DNA of 64,000 bases, taken from the NCBI GenBank assembly GCA_963790405.1, contig CAWBOJ010000001.1:1-64000 (forward strand). The letters run 5' to 3'. Under the pieces are notes generated by a model, which saw only the letters and a program-made list of their open reading frames with translations, did not search any database and had not been told where the DNA came from. The position numbers and the translations under genes were made by a program. Positions 38,415 to 50,140 of the stretch are shown here, one piece after another (position 1 is the first letter of the stretch; the number at the start of each line of letters is the position of its first letter). Source of the stretch: JBGSMX01 sp963790405. Its GTDB lineage: Bacteria; Actinomycetota; Coriobacteriia; Anaerosomatales; JAGXFU01.

Positions 38415-41036
38415 GTGTCCCGAAGGAGCAGCGCGGGCGATTCGTCTTTCAGTAGGGTTGCGGCGATCACTGCTGCTCTCACGGTGTTCGTCGCGTTGAT
38501 GTTGCTCCTGTGGGCTGGCAACACGTATGTCGTGGCGCAAACGGTGACTCGTGTCCGTACCGAGACCGACGCCCTCCTGCACCCCTACGGCATCGTGTTG
38601 TCGCAGGTGATCAACGATGATTCCGCTGCCGTCGATGCGTTCGCCGCGTTTGCCGCCGCTGAAGTTGCGATCGGCCGAGGAATGGCTGATGCCGAACCCT
38701 TCGCGAGCGGCCTGCTCGCTGAAAGGTCGGGCCTTGCCGCGCTGGAAGTGAAACGTGGCGACACAGTGTTGTTCGCAGGTCCGGTCGGTGGAGTGAGTGA
38801 CTACCTCGAAGGCAGTTTCGGTACTGAACACGATTCCGAAATCGCAGCAGACTCCAGGCGGGCCAGCGACTCGGGTAAGACGACGATAAGCGGGCCTTTC
38901 GTCTCGCCTGAAGACGGAGCGGCCGCGATGGTCGTATTCAGCCCGATCGTGGTCGATGGAGAGCACTGGGGGATGGCCTCGGGACTCGTTGAACTCCAGC
39001 CGCTACTCGAGGTTGCCGGGCTCGACACTCAGATTCCTGGGCTCGAGACGGCAGTCGTCGATCCGAACGGAAACACTGTCAGCGGCGATGCGCAGACTAC
39101 GAACCGTGAGCCCGTGTTGCATGAAGTTCCGGTTGTCGATGGCGTGTGGATTCTAGCGGCGATTCCTTCGGGCGGGTGGGACAGCGTGCGTCCCGCCACC
39201 GCTGGACTGCTGTTGGCGCTGGGGACGGTGCTCGCGCTGGCTTGTGCGATCGTCACGTTCCTGGCGGTCTCGAGCCGGGCGAGGCTAGAGCACCGGCTCG
39301 CTGAGCGCACCGCCGAGTTCGCGGAGGTGAACGACAGACTCGCGCACGAGGTTGGAGCGCTGAGGGATGCGACGGTGACTCTTGCGGCGAGCGAGGAACG
39401 CTTCCGTCTGCTGTTCGAACAGTCACCGACCGCGCTTGGGATCATGGCGCATGGCCACATCGTCTTGGCCAATCAAGCGCTTTCGGATCTTCTCGGCCTG
39501 GCTTCTCCGCAGGATGCGATTGGCATGGCGGGTATCGATCTTGTGGAACCGGAGCACCGAGATGAGGTGCTTGCCCGGTTCACCGAGCCCGTCACCCCAG
39601 GAGAGGCTCGCGAGAGCTACCGTACCGTGCTGTGTTCTGATGGCGGGGAGCAGATTCCCGTGGAGAACCACATGATCGTGTTTGTTGCAGATGACACGGA
39701 GTACACACTGGTGAGCGTCATGGATCTGCGGCCGCAACTTGCAGAGGAAAGCGCTTTGCAGGCTTCAGCTGCCACGTATCGCGCCCTGTTCGACCACTCG
39801 TCTACGCCGATGTTCGAGGAGGATTTCTCGGCGGCAAAGGAGTACGTGGACGGTCTGGGAGTCGATCCTGATGAGCTCGACGAGTTTCTGCGCGAGCATC
39901 CCGAGCACGTTTCGAAGGGCGCTGCCGGCATGCGCATCGTGCGGGTGAACCCTGCGGGTGTCCAGGTGCTTCGCGCAACGGCCGAGGCAGACGTTCTGGG
40001 CGTGCTCGGGAGCTTCGTCAACGCTCGCACCGTCGATCTGTTTCGCAGCGAGCTCGTCGCGATAGGCCGAGGGAAAAGCTCGTTTCATGCCCAGGCGTAC
40101 TTGCCTACGGTAGACGGCGAGGTCCTGTGGTTCGACATCTCGTGGCAGGTTCCCCGTGTAGGCGATCTGACGTACGACAAGGTCTACGTATCCATGATCG
40201 ACTTGAGTGACGAGCGCCGATTGCGTGCGCAGCTCGAGGAGTATCGTGATGGCCTCGAGCAGCTCGTGGACGAACGCACGCGTGAGCTTCGATCGACCAA
40301 CGAGCAGCTGGTCGAGGCGACCATGGCCAAGGACGACTTTCTTGCGGCGATGAGCCACGAGCTGCGTACGCCACTCAACTCGATCATAGGATTCAGCGGT
40401 GTGATGCTCCAGGGGCTCGCAGGTGCGCTCAACGACGAGCAGCAGCGGCAGCTCAACATGGTGCAGCGTGCAGGCAAACATCTATTGAAGTTGATCAACG
40501 AGATGCTCGACCTTTCCAAGATCACTGCCAGACGCACCGAGATTCGCGTCTCGGCTTTCGATGTCACTGCGGTCTGTCGAGCGGCTCGCGATGAGATGGT
40601 TCCATTGGCTCGCGAGAAGGGCCTTACCGTCGAATGCAGCCCGGCACTCGATGATCCGATCATGCACGGCGACCCGGACCGTATTCGCCAGATCCTGCTG
40701 AATCTTGTGGCCAATGCCGTGAAATTCACGCGGACCGGCACGATCTCACTTGAGGTCTACGAAGACGGCGGTGATGTGTGTTTCGGAGTAGAGGACACGG
40801 GGCCCGGTATTCCGGTCCAAGAGCGCGAAGCGGTCTTCGAGCCGTTCCACCAATTCTGTCATGGCGATACCGCGAAAGCCGAGGGCACCGGTCTGGGTCT
40901 GACTATCAGCCGGAACCTGGCAGAGCTCATGGGAGGAACGCTGGTACTTGCCGAGAAGAAGGGGGCGGGCACGAGATTCGTGCTACGCATTCCGCGCGAA
41001 GCTTCCGGTTCAAGCGAGATTGAGAGGCTCGATTGA
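38415..41036 (+). CDS. Membrane sensor histidine kinase with extracellular sensor and two PAS domains
   Basis: An 873-residue kinase. Transmembrane helix 1 is at about 15-38, followed by an extracellular sensor of about 220 residues (with PFVSPEDGAAAMVVFSPIV, Cache/CHASE-like), transmembrane helix 2 at about 263-288 and a short coiled coil. PAS 1 covers about 330-445 (ERFRLLFEQSPTALGIM), PAS 2 about 450-605, a second coiled coil about 606-640, then HisKA with MSHELRTPLNSIIGFS (His near 648) and HATPase (NLVANAVKFT, DTGPGIP, GTGLGLTISRNLAELMGG). It starts with GTG and its stop overlaps the following receiver-like gene. Confidence 0.92.
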   Translation: MSRRSSAGDSSFSRVAAITAALTVFVALMLLLWAGNTYVVAQTVTRVRTETDALLHPYGIVLSQVINDDSAAVDAFAAFAAAEVAIGRGMADAEPFASGLLAERSGLAALEVKRGDTVLFAGPVGGVSDYLEGSFGTEHDSEIAADSRRASDSGKTTISGPFVSPEDGAAAMVVFSPIVVDGEHWGMASGLVELQPLLEVAGLDTQIPGLETAVVDPNGNTVSGDAQTTNREPVLHEVPVVDGVWILAAIPSGGWDSVRPATAGLLLALGTVLALACAIVTFLAVSSRARLEHRLAERTAEFAEVNDRLAHEVGALRDATVTLAASEERFRLLFEQSPTALGIMAHGHIVLANQALSDLLGLASPQDAIGMAGIDLVEPEHRDEVLARFTEPVTPGEARESYRTVLCSDGGEQIPVENHMIVFVADDTEYTLVSVMDLRPQLAEESALQASAATYRALFDHSSTPMFEEDFSAAKEYVDGLGVDPDELDEFLREHPEHVSKGAAGMRIVRVNPAGVQVLRATAEADVLGVLGSFVNARTVDLFRSELVAIGRGKSSFHAQAYLPTVDGEVLWFDISWQVPRVGDLTYDKVYVSMIDLSDERRLRAQLEEYRDGLEQLVDERTRELRSTNEQLVEATMAKDDFLAAMSHELRTPLNSIIGFSGVMLQGLAGALNDEQQRQLNMVQRAGKHLLKLINEMLDLSKITARRTEIRVSAFDVTAVCRAARDEMVPLAREKGLTVECSPALDDPIMHGDPDRIRQILLNLVANAVKFTRTGTISLEVYEDGGDVCFGVEDTGPGIPVQEREAVFEPFHQFCHGDTAKAEGTGLGLTISRNLAELMGGTLVLAEKKGAGTRFVLRIPREASGSSEIERLD

Positions 41037-41395
41037 TGTCCGACACGCTGTTCCTGGTCTCCTCGGATGCCTCGGATGCCGAGCAACTCGCGTGCTCCCT
41101 TCGAGATCGCGGTTGGCACGTAGACACGGAAACCAAGAGCTGCACGAACGCCTGCTACCGCATCGGTCAGACCAGGCCGTTCGTAGTTGTGATATCACTC
41201 GAATTCGAACCAGATGCCGCATGCGATCTTGCGTGTACGCTGTCGGTGGCCGCATCAACCCGCGACATCCCCATCGTGTTCGTGGGAGGCGAGCGGTCCG
41301 ACATGGAAGCAGCTCGCAAAGTCGCGCCGCGTGCGCGTTTCGTGGATGCGTCGCACGTTGCCTGGGAGATCAAGCAGCTTTCTCTTCGGAGCTAG
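41036..41395 (+). CDS. Degenerate receiver (pseudo-receiver) protein
   Basis: A 119-residue protein starting in a TGATG overlap with the kinase stop. Its strand pattern (TLFLVSSDASD, PFVVVISLEFEPD, DIPIVFVGG, ARFVDASH) matches a response-regulator receiver. The phosphoacceptor Asp position is Ser, the acidic pair is reduced to Ser-Asp, and the conserved Lys is missing. It therefore probably cannot be phosphorylated in the normal way. It may bind the kinase or sense it allosterically. Confidence 0.7.
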   Translation: MSDTLFLVSSDASDAEQLACSLRDRGWHVDTETKSCTNACYRIGQTRPFVVVISLEFEPDAACDLACTLSVAASTRDIPIVFVGGERSDMEAARKVAPRARFVDASHVAWEIKQLSLRS

Positions 41396-41459
41396 CGGCG
41401 GTCACGCGCTCTCAGCGACGAATATGTTGGAGTGGATAGCGCTACGTCTAGGGATATCG

Positions 41460-41600
41460 TATAGTTGATGCGTTCGGGTTAGAGTGGGGAATTAGCGCCG
41501 CCGCAATCCCGAATCGGTCACCTGTGCAGCGGCCTGTCAATGGTGAGACCGGCCCCGGTGGCCGGTCGACGCATCCTGAGCCTCCGCCACCTGGGATTCA
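41460..41600 (+). other. Leader region of the giant surface protein, possible folded RNA
   Basis: TATAGT (41460-41465) may be a -10. Downstream, GACCGGCC and GGCCGGTC form a perfect 8-bp hairpin around CCGGT (41551-41571), and AATCCC near 41505 can pair with GGGATT near 41590 to enclose the region. No known riboswitch core was recognised. GGGGAGG just before the ATG is the ribosome site. Confidence 0.35.
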
Positions 41601-41618
41601 CTGAATCGGGGAGGCATC

Positions 41619-44600
41619 ATGGTGCTCGGGCGGTCTTCTATCTCGCGTCGGTTCATCTCCATCCTGTGCGCGGTTCTGCTGTTCGTGCCCTCGGGGTTCG
41701 CGGTGCCGCTGCAGGCGGCCGCCCAGGGCGCGGCGCATTTCAAGGTCGACGCGCGAAACAACCAGGTGTGGGGCCACGAGTGGACCCCGTACGGTTCGGT
41801 GACAGTCACGATCGGGGAGCCGGGGAATCCCGACCACCAGGAGACTGCGCAGGTCGATGAGGGCGGAAACTGGGGCCTGTGGGGCATCGCGTACGATATT
41901 GAGCCCGGTGACGCGATCTGGGTGGACGACGGGACGACGACGAAGGACACCGAAGTCACCTCGGTCACGGTGACTGCGGTCAACGCCGGCAACGACACGA
42001 TTTCAGGTACGGCTGTCCCCTGGACTGACGTGCAGGTCATTGCCGATGGAGCCAGTGAATGGCGATGGGTGACCGCCGATGGCGCCGGAGTCTGGACCGC
42101 GAGCTTCGAGACGTCGGTCGGTATCGAACCGCAGGACCAGGCGCGCGACATCTTGCCGAATGACCAAGGGTATGCGCTTCAGCGCGACCCCGACAGCGAC
42201 GAGACGTGCGACCGCTGGCGCGCGTACGATCCCCACTTCAAAGTGAAGCCCGAGGATAACGGGCTGTTCGGTCACGACTGGCTTCCCTCGGCAGATATGA
42301 CCGTGACGATAGGAGATCTTGGCGACCCTGCGTTCCAGGGTACGACGATGTCGGACGGCAACGGGGACTTCTACCTGTGGGACCTGGGCAGCTACGATCT
42401 CGTGGCGGGCGATGTCGTCACGGTCACCGACGGGACGCATGAGAAGGTTCACGAGGTGACCGAACTGACCGTGACGCTTGTCGACTCAGAAGCGGACAAG
42501 ATCTACGGGACCGCGGCTGCGGGCAGCGATGTCTGGGTCGGATCGAATGCCGGATACGGGCGCAGCGTGATCGCCAGCGACTCCGGCGACTGGGTCGCCG
42601 ACTTCTCCGTGGCAGCCGGACTCGAGGAGTGGGAGGACGCCTACAACATACAGCCCGGGGATGCGGGAACCGCCGAGCAGACCGACAACGATCGCGATGT
42701 GACCTGGATCGACTGGCGTGTGCTAGCGCCGGCGTTCCGGGTCAACCCCAACGGAGGCGTGTGGGGCTGGGATTGGGAGCCGAACTCGACGATAGACATC
42801 TCGGTCGGGGCGACAGCATCACCCGATTGCACCGCGACAGCTCAAACCGGCGACGACGGTAGCTTCGGGACCGGTCTTGACTACGAGCTGGCACCCTCCG
42901 ATCTCGTAACGGTGAGTGACGGTACGACGACCAAGTGGACGTATGTCACGGATCTCACCGTCGAAGGCGTGAATCCCGACAACGACACGGTGTGGGGTTC
43001 TGCCATGCCGGGATCGAGCGTCAGGGTCGACGTGTACGGGTGGGCGTGGCGCGACGTCGTTGCCGACATCACTACCGGCGAGTGGACTGCCGACTTCACC
43101 GACCCGCCCGCGGCGGGCCAGGGTGACGGAGTCTGCGACCTCGACATCGGTACGCAGGGCGGCGCCGGCCAGTACGATTCCGACGGCGACGGGACCGAGA
43201 TCGGCTGGCGCGTTCGAGGCAGTGGGTTCAAGGTCAACCCTCACGACGAGAACGTGTGGGGCTGGGACTGGGAGCCGAACTCGACGGTGGACATCTCGGT
43301 CGGAGCGACGGAGTCGCCCGACTACACGACGAGCCTGGCGACCGACGAAATGGGCAACTTCGGGACGGGCCTTGAGTACGACGTCACTCCGGGCGCACTC
43401 GTCACGGTGAGTGACAGCTTCACCACAAGATCGACCGTCGTGACCACGCTGACCGTAGACGGTGTGGATCCGGAGGCCGACAGCGTGTGGGGGACCGCCG
43501 AAGCGGGCGCCGAGCTGCAGGTCGACATCAACAACACCGGCGTGTGGCGGACCACCACAGCCGACGGGTCCGGCTACTGGATCGTGGACTTCACGGAACC
43601 GGTCGGCGAAGACGAAGACTGGCAGCGGGCCTTCGACATCGGTCGCGGCACCGAGGGCGAGGCGAGCCAGTACGACGAGGACCGGGATGCCACGTCCGTA
43701 CCCTGGCGTGTGCCCGACACCGGGTTCAACGTCAACCCGAACGACGAGAGCGTGTGGGGCTGGGATTGGGCGCCGAACTCGACGGTGGACATCTCGGTCG
43801 GAGCGACGGAGTCGCCCGACCACACGGCCATTGCGTTCACAGACGAGTGGGGCAACTTCGGCACCGGTCTGGACGGATACGACCTGATCGTCGGCGAGAC
43901 GGTCACGATAAGCGACGGCACCACCACCAAGTCGACCGTCGTGACCGCGCTGACCGTGGACGGGGTGGATCCCGACTACGACATGGTGTGGGGTCATGCG
44001 GCACCGGGAGGCACGGTGCAGGTCGACGCCTGGGGCATGGCCTGGAGACAGGTCACTGCCGATGAGTCTACCGGCGAGTGGTATGCCGACTTCTCGATCG
44101 AGCCCCTCGAAGGCGAAGGCTACGGCACGTGCGAAATCGATCGGGGCACCGAGGGTGAGGCGAGCCAGCCCGACGAGGACGGTGACGCGACGGCCATGCC
44201 GTGGCGCGTGCCTAACACCGCGTTCAAGGTTAACCCGAACGACGAGAGCGTGTGGGGCTGGGACTGGGAGCCGGGCTCCACAGTCGATATCGCGGTCGGT
44301 GACCCCGAGGAGCCTACGTACTCGATAAGCGCGGAGACAGACGAGTGGGGCAACTTCGGCACCGGCCTCGAGTACGACATCACGGTCGAAGACACCGTGA
44401 CGGTGAGCGGCGGCGAGAGTGTCAAATCGACCGTTGTGACCTCACTGACACTCGACGGCTTCAATCCGGACACCGACACGGTGTGGGGCACGGCCGAAGC
44501 GGGCACCGAAGTTCAGATCGACATCACGAACACCGGCGTGTGGCGGACCATCACGGCCGACGTGAACGGTTACTGGATGGTGGACTTCACCGACGCGGTT

Positions 44601-47600
44601 GGCAACGATGAGGATTGGCAGCAGGGCTTCGATATCGGTCCGGGTACCGATGGCGAAGCGAGCCAGTACGACGAGGATTGGGACGCGACCTGCGTGCAGT
44701 GGCGCGTGCCTGCAACGGGCTTCAACGTCAACCCTAACGATGAGAGCGTGTGGGGCTGGGAGTGGGCGCTTGAATCGGTTCTTGAGATCAAGGTTGGCGA
44801 CCCCGAGGCACCCGACCACACGGCCTACGTGACCGCAAGCGAGTGGGGCGACTTCGGCACGAATCTCGACTACGACCTGATCGTCGGCGAGACAGTGACG
44901 ATAAGCGACGGCACCACCACCAAGTCGACCGTCGCGACCGCGCTGACCGTCACCGGTGTCGATCCGGAAAACGATACGGTGTCCGGGACCGCTGCACCGG
45001 GAAGCACGGTGCAGGTCGATGCGTGGGGTATGGCCTGGAGACAGGTCACCGCCGATGAGTTTACCGGCGAGTGGTATGCCGACTTCTCGATCGAGCCCCT
45101 CGAAGGCGAAGGCTACGGCACGTGCGAAATCGATCTCGGCACTGAAGGCGAGGCGAGCCAGCCCGACACGGATGGGGACGGGACGTCAGTCCCCTGGCGC
45201 GTGCCCGACACCGCATTCCGGGTCAATCCCGACACAGACGAGGTGTGGGGCTGGGACTGGGTCGCCAACTCGACCGTGGACATCACGGTCGGCGACCCTG
45301 GCGAGCCAGATCATTCCGTCACTGTCGAGGCAGACGAGTGGAGCAACTTCGCCACGACGCTCGAATACGACATCACCGTAGGTGAGACCGTGACGGTCGA
45401 ACAAGGGTCGACGCTCAAAGACACCATCGTGGCCTCCCTGACGGTCGATGGCATCGACCCTGACGAAGACACGGTGTGGGGCACCGCCGCGCCCAATAGC
45501 GTGGTACAGGTAGATATCTACGGCGACTGGACCAACGCGAAGCGTTGGGTCACCGCCGACGGCTCGGGCAACTGGAGCGTCGACTTCACCGACGCGGTTG
45601 GCGACGATGAGGATTGGCAGCAGGGCTTCGACATCGGCATGGGGACGCAAGGAAGCGCAAGCCGGATCGACGAAGACAATGCCGGCACCGAGATCGGCTG
45701 GCGCGTGCCGGCCACCGCGTTCAGCGTCAACCCTAACGATGAGAGCGTCTGGGGCTGGGAGTGGGCGCCTGAATCGGTTCTTGAGATCAAGGTCGGCGAC
45801 CCCGAGGCACCCGACCACACGGCCTACGTGACCGCAAGCGAGTGGGGCGATTTCGGCACGAATCTCGACTACGACCTGATCGTCGGCGAGACAGTGACGA
45901 TACGCGACGGCACCACCACCAAGTCGACCGTCGCGACCGCGCTGACCGTCACCGGTGTCGATCCGGAAAACGATACGGTGTCCGGGACCGCTGCACCGAG
46001 AAGTACGGTGCAGGTCGATGCGTGGGGTATGGCCTGGAGACAGGTCACTGCCGATGAGTTTACCGGCGAGTGGTATGCCGACTTCTCGATCCCGGCCCTC
46101 AAAGGCGAGGGCGACGGCATCTGCGAAATCGATCTCGGCACCGAGGGTGAGGCCCGCCAGACCGACGAAGACGGGGACAACACCGCCGTGTCCTGGCGCG
46201 TGCCGAACCCGCACTTCCTCGTCGATCCCTACCAGCACAGCATCGAAGGCTGGGACTGGGCACCCAATTCCTCGGCGGAAATCGCTATCGGGAATCCAGT
46301 CAGTCCGGACGCCACTGCGACCGTCGAGACCGACGAATGGGGCAGTTTCGGCCTGTGGGACTATGGCTTCGCACTCGAGGCCGGTGACCTGGTTACCGTG
46401 ACCGACGGCGCAATCACCAAGGACCACATCGTCACCAACCTGACCGTTGGAGGAGTCGATTACGTCAGCGACATCGTGACAGGTACCGCCGAGCCCGGGA
46501 GCTGGGTCCAGGTGGAGGCCTGGAACTGGGACAGCGATGAATGGGCTTCGCGCTGGGTCGTCGCCGACGGGACGGGCGGCGAGTGGACGGCCGACTTCAA
46601 GCTGGTAAATGAAGATGAACCCTGGCCGTTTGACCTGGAGGTCCATCGCACGATGGTGCGCCCTCAGCAGCAGGACGAGAACAATGACGGAACGTGGATT
46701 CTGAGCTTCGTCAGCCTGCCGAAGTTCGCCGCGTATCCCGAGGACGACATGGTATCCGGCCACGAATGGGCTGGCAATTCGACCGTGGACATCGCCGTGG
46801 GCGATCCTGGTTCACCGGATGCTACCGCGACGGTCGAGACTGACCCCTGGGGCAACTTCGAGACGATTCTGGACTGCGACCTCGTTTCCGGTGACCTCGT
46901 CACCGTGACAGATGGCGAGAGCACTAAGACCCATACGGTCACGGAGCTCGTCGTAGATGGAGTTGACCCCGAATTCGACACGGTGTCCGGTACCGCTGAA
47001 GCCGGGACCGAAGTGCTGGTCAGGATCTTGGCTGACGAGGACACATGGGTGGACTGTACCGCGACGGCTGATGGGGTCGGCGTGTGGACCGCGGACTTCT
47101 CGGATACGGGTGGTGTTGTTGAGCCCTACGACATCGTTGCCGGTACGCAAGGTCAGGCCGAGCAGTACGACGAGGAAGACGACAGCACCGTGGTCACGTG
47201 GCGCATCTCCGCGCCGTGGTTCTCGGCAGGACCGCTTCAGGACTACGTGGATGGCTACGACTGGACGCCTCTATCTACGGTCGAGGTATCGATCGGTGAG
47301 ACTGGGACTACTCTCGTCACGACGCTGACGGCCGACGAGTCCGGCACCTTTGAGTGCGACCTCGCCGGTCACGATCTCGTGCCGGGTGAGCTGGTCACGG
47401 TCAACGACGGTGTCTCCGAAAAGACGCATCGCGTCACCCCGTTAGTGGTGAGCGTGGTCAACATAGCGGACGACACCGTCGAAGGAACCACCACGCCAGG
47501 CGCGTGGGTGGATGTCCGGGTGCAGGAAGGAGACTGGCCGTGGCCGTACCGCGGGACCAATGCGGACTTCGCGGGCAACTGGAGTGTTGATTTCTCGGTT

Positions 47601-50131
47601 GCCGAGGAAGGAATCCCCGGAAGCGAGAAGACGGTCGACATCATAGACGGCACGTTTGGTCTGGCGGGCGAGCCCGACGACGACGGGGACGTCACGACTG
47701 TCGAATGGATCGCCGAGACGCCACCGGTCAACGATGCGCCGGTCGCGGTCGCTGACTCGTATACGGCAACCGAGGACACCGCGCGCAGCGTTGCTGCTCC
47801 CGGAGTGCTCCTGAACGACACCGATACCGAGGGCGACGATCTCACTGCCATCAAGGTGAGCGATCCGGCGCACGGCACTGTGGTGCTGAGCGAAGACGGC
47901 AGCTTCGTCTACACACCGGCGTCGAACTACTCCGGTGCCGACTCGTTCACCTACAAGGCCAACGACGGCACCTCGGACTCGAACACCGCAACCGTGAGCA
48001 TAACGGTCACAGCGGTAAACGATGCGCCGGTCGCGGTCGCTGACTCGTACACGGCAACCGAGGACACCGCGCGCAGCGTCTCTGCAGCCGCCGGTGTGCT
48101 CCTGAACGATACCGACACCGAGGACGACGATCTCACTGCCATCAAGGTGAGCGATCCGGCGCACGGCACCGTGACGCTCAGCGACGACGGCTCGTTCGTC
48201 TACACGCCTACGGCCAACTACACCGGTGCCGACTCGTTCACGTACAAGGCCAACGACGGCACCTCGGACTCGAACACCGTCACCGTGAGTATCACGGTGA
48301 GTGCCGTCGAACGATGCGCCGGTCGCGGTCGCTGACTCGTACACGGCCACCGAGGACACCGCGCGCAGCGTCTCTGCGGCCGCCGGTGTGCTCGCCGAAC
48401 GACACCGACGCAGAGGGCGACGATCTCACTGCCATCAAGGTCACCGATCCGGCCCACGGCACCGTGACGCTCAACGCCGACGGCTCGCTTCACCTACACC
48501 CCGGCGGCCAACTACTCCGGTGCCGACTCGTTCACCTACAAGGCCAACGACGGCACCGCGGACTCGAACACCGCCACCGTGAGTATCACGGTGACTGCGG
48601 TCAACGATGCGCCGGTCGCGGTCGCCGACTCCTATTCGACCACCGAGAACACGGCGCGCATCGTTTCAGCGCCCGGCGTGCTCGCCAACGACACCGACGT
48701 CGAGGGTGACGATCTGACCGCCGTCAAGGTGAGCGATCCGGCGCACGGCACCGTGACGTTCAACGCCGACGGCAGCTTCACCTACACTCCGGCGACGGAC
48801 TACGTCGGTGCCGACTCGTTCACCTACAAGGCCAACGACGGCACCTTGGACTCGAACACCGTCACAGTGAGCATCACGGTGACGGTACCCAACACGGCAC
48901 CTGTTGCGAAGGCAGACTCATACGAGACCGATGAGGGCGTCGCGCTCATCAGTGGGCGCCTCGGGAGTGCTTGCCAACGACACCGATGCCGAAAGCAATC
49001 CGCTGACGGCCGAATCTGATGGCCACAACGTACGGCGGCACGTTGTCGCTGAAGTCGAACGGCAGCTTCACCTACACGCCTGCCGATGGTTTCGCCGGTA
49101 CTGACTCGTTCACGTACCGCGCATGCGACGGCAAGGCCTACTCGGGGACCGTGACCGTGACGATCGTCGTGAACGCGGACGAGGTTATCCCCATCGCGGG
49201 CAACGATCGCTTCCTGACCGCGATCGAGACGTCAGTTCGTGCGTATCCGACGGGCCTCGATCCCGATGGTGCGCTCACCGTCGTCATCGCGACCGGCCGC
49301 AACTGGCCTGACGCTCTCGGTGGCACGTCGCTGGCGGGTGTGCTCGATGGGCCGGTTCTGCTGGTCGACACGAGCAGCGTCCCCGGATCGGTGATGAGCG
49401 AGATCGACCGTCTCGGTGCGAAGAAGGCGATCATCCTCGGCGGAACAGCCGCAGTGGGAGCCGAAGTCGAGACTGCACTGAAGTCCGAGCTGGGCAAGAC
49501 GAATGTCGAGCGAATCGCGGGTACGGACCGCTACAAGACCGCCGACGCGGTTGCCCGACGGGTGATTCAGGTCGCGGGATCGAGCTACGACGGCGTGGCG
49601 TTCGTCGCCACCGGCGATAACTTCCCCGACGCGCTTGCTGCGGCACCGCTGGCAGCTGCCAAGAACTGGCCGCTGTACCTGGCCCACCCGACCAAGGGGA
49701 TCACGGCGCCAACGAAGGTCGCCATGGCCGGCGTCAAGTCGGTCGTGATTCTCGGAGGAACCGCTGTGGTGCCGACTTCGGTTGAAAGTGCGCTGAAGGC
49801 AGCCTACGGTGGCCGGGTGACTCGCCTGGCCGGTGCCAACAGGTACGGCACGGCGGTCGCGGTGGCCGCATACGGCGTCCAGAAGGCGGGGCTTGGCTGG
49901 AACCTGGCGGGTATCGCCACCGGCGAGAACTTCCCAGACGCCCTTGCGGGTGGCGTACTTCAGGGCAAGGCCGGATCGGTCATGCTGCTCACGAAGGGCA
50001 CGTCACTCAGTGGCGAGACGCGAGCCGCGCTCTCGGCCCACAAGAGCTCGATTGATTCCGTCACCTACTTCGGTGGCGAGAACGCCGTGACCCCGGCCGT
50101 GCGCGATGCGGTGGCGGCTGCGTTGAGGTGA
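41619..50131 (+). CDS. Giant secreted cell-wall-anchored repeat protein (frameshifts near 3' end)
   Basis: About 2840 residues when indels near 48310, 48395, 48488, 48955 and 49015 are repaired. A signal peptide (RRFISILCAVLLFVPSGFA, cleavage near residue 36) is followed by 12 tandem repeats of about 166 residues, five VCBS/cadherin-like repeats of about 96 residues (NDAPVAVADSYTATEDTARS type) and three C-terminal CWB2 cell-wall-binding repeats. CWB2 domains bind cell-wall polymers in other Gram-positives, so the protein likely forms a long extracellular stalk, an S-layer component or an adhesin. It is strongly acidic. No catalytic domain was seen. Confidence 0.88.
41736..47720 (+). repeat. 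Twelve tandem coding repeats of about 498 bp (WGWDW repeats)
   Basis: Units begin near 41736, 42234, 42732, 43224, 43722, 44220, 44718, 45213, 45717, 46212, 46722 and 47217. The consensus opens F-x-VNPNDESVWGWDW-x-PNSTVDI and holds two similar beta-type halves: TDEWGNFGT with VTVSDGTTTKSTV, then DTVWGTAEPGSTVQVD with TADxSGEWxADF. It closes with an acidic DxDxDxT element and WRVP. The first two and last three units are the most diverged. The acidic element resembles calcium-binding loops. Confidence 0.9.
47730..49180 (+). repeat. Five tandem VCBS/cadherin-like coding repeats of about 288 bp
   Basis: Units begin near 47730, 48018, 48308, 48603 and 48888. The consensus reads NDAPVAVADSYTATEDT, GVLLNDTDTEGDDLTA, AHGTVTLSDDGSFVYTP and YTGADSFTYKANDG. 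This is the bacterial Ig/cadherin-like tandem repeat found in large adhesins. Most of the frame errors in this protein fall here. Confidence 0.88.
49196..50128 (+). repeat. Three CWB2 cell-wall-binding repeats
   Basis: Each of the three units of about 95 residues shows R-(I/L)-(A/T)G-x(1,2)-RY or its variant, VIATGxNWPDAL or ATGDNFPDALAAAPLA, and a V-ILGGT-A-V motif (PF04122). They form the C-terminus of the giant protein and are expected to bind anionic cell-wall polymers non-covalently. Confidence 0.9.
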
Positions 50132-50140
50132 CACGAATCC

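Noticed and set aside
41470..41600. A cyclic-di-GMP or cyclic-di-AMP riboswitch before the surface protein
   Set aside because: None of the invariant core segments of either class could be found.
45186..46763. A 525-codon open frame on the minus strand inside the surface-protein repeats
   Set aside because: High-GC coding DNA often keeps an antisense frame open. It mirrors the tandem repeats, is not related to any family and lacks a start context.
41736..47720. Tandem repeats considered as a CRISPR or satellite array
   Set aside because: The period of about 498 bp is coding, in frame throughout, with protein-level conservation and no short repeat-spacer structure.
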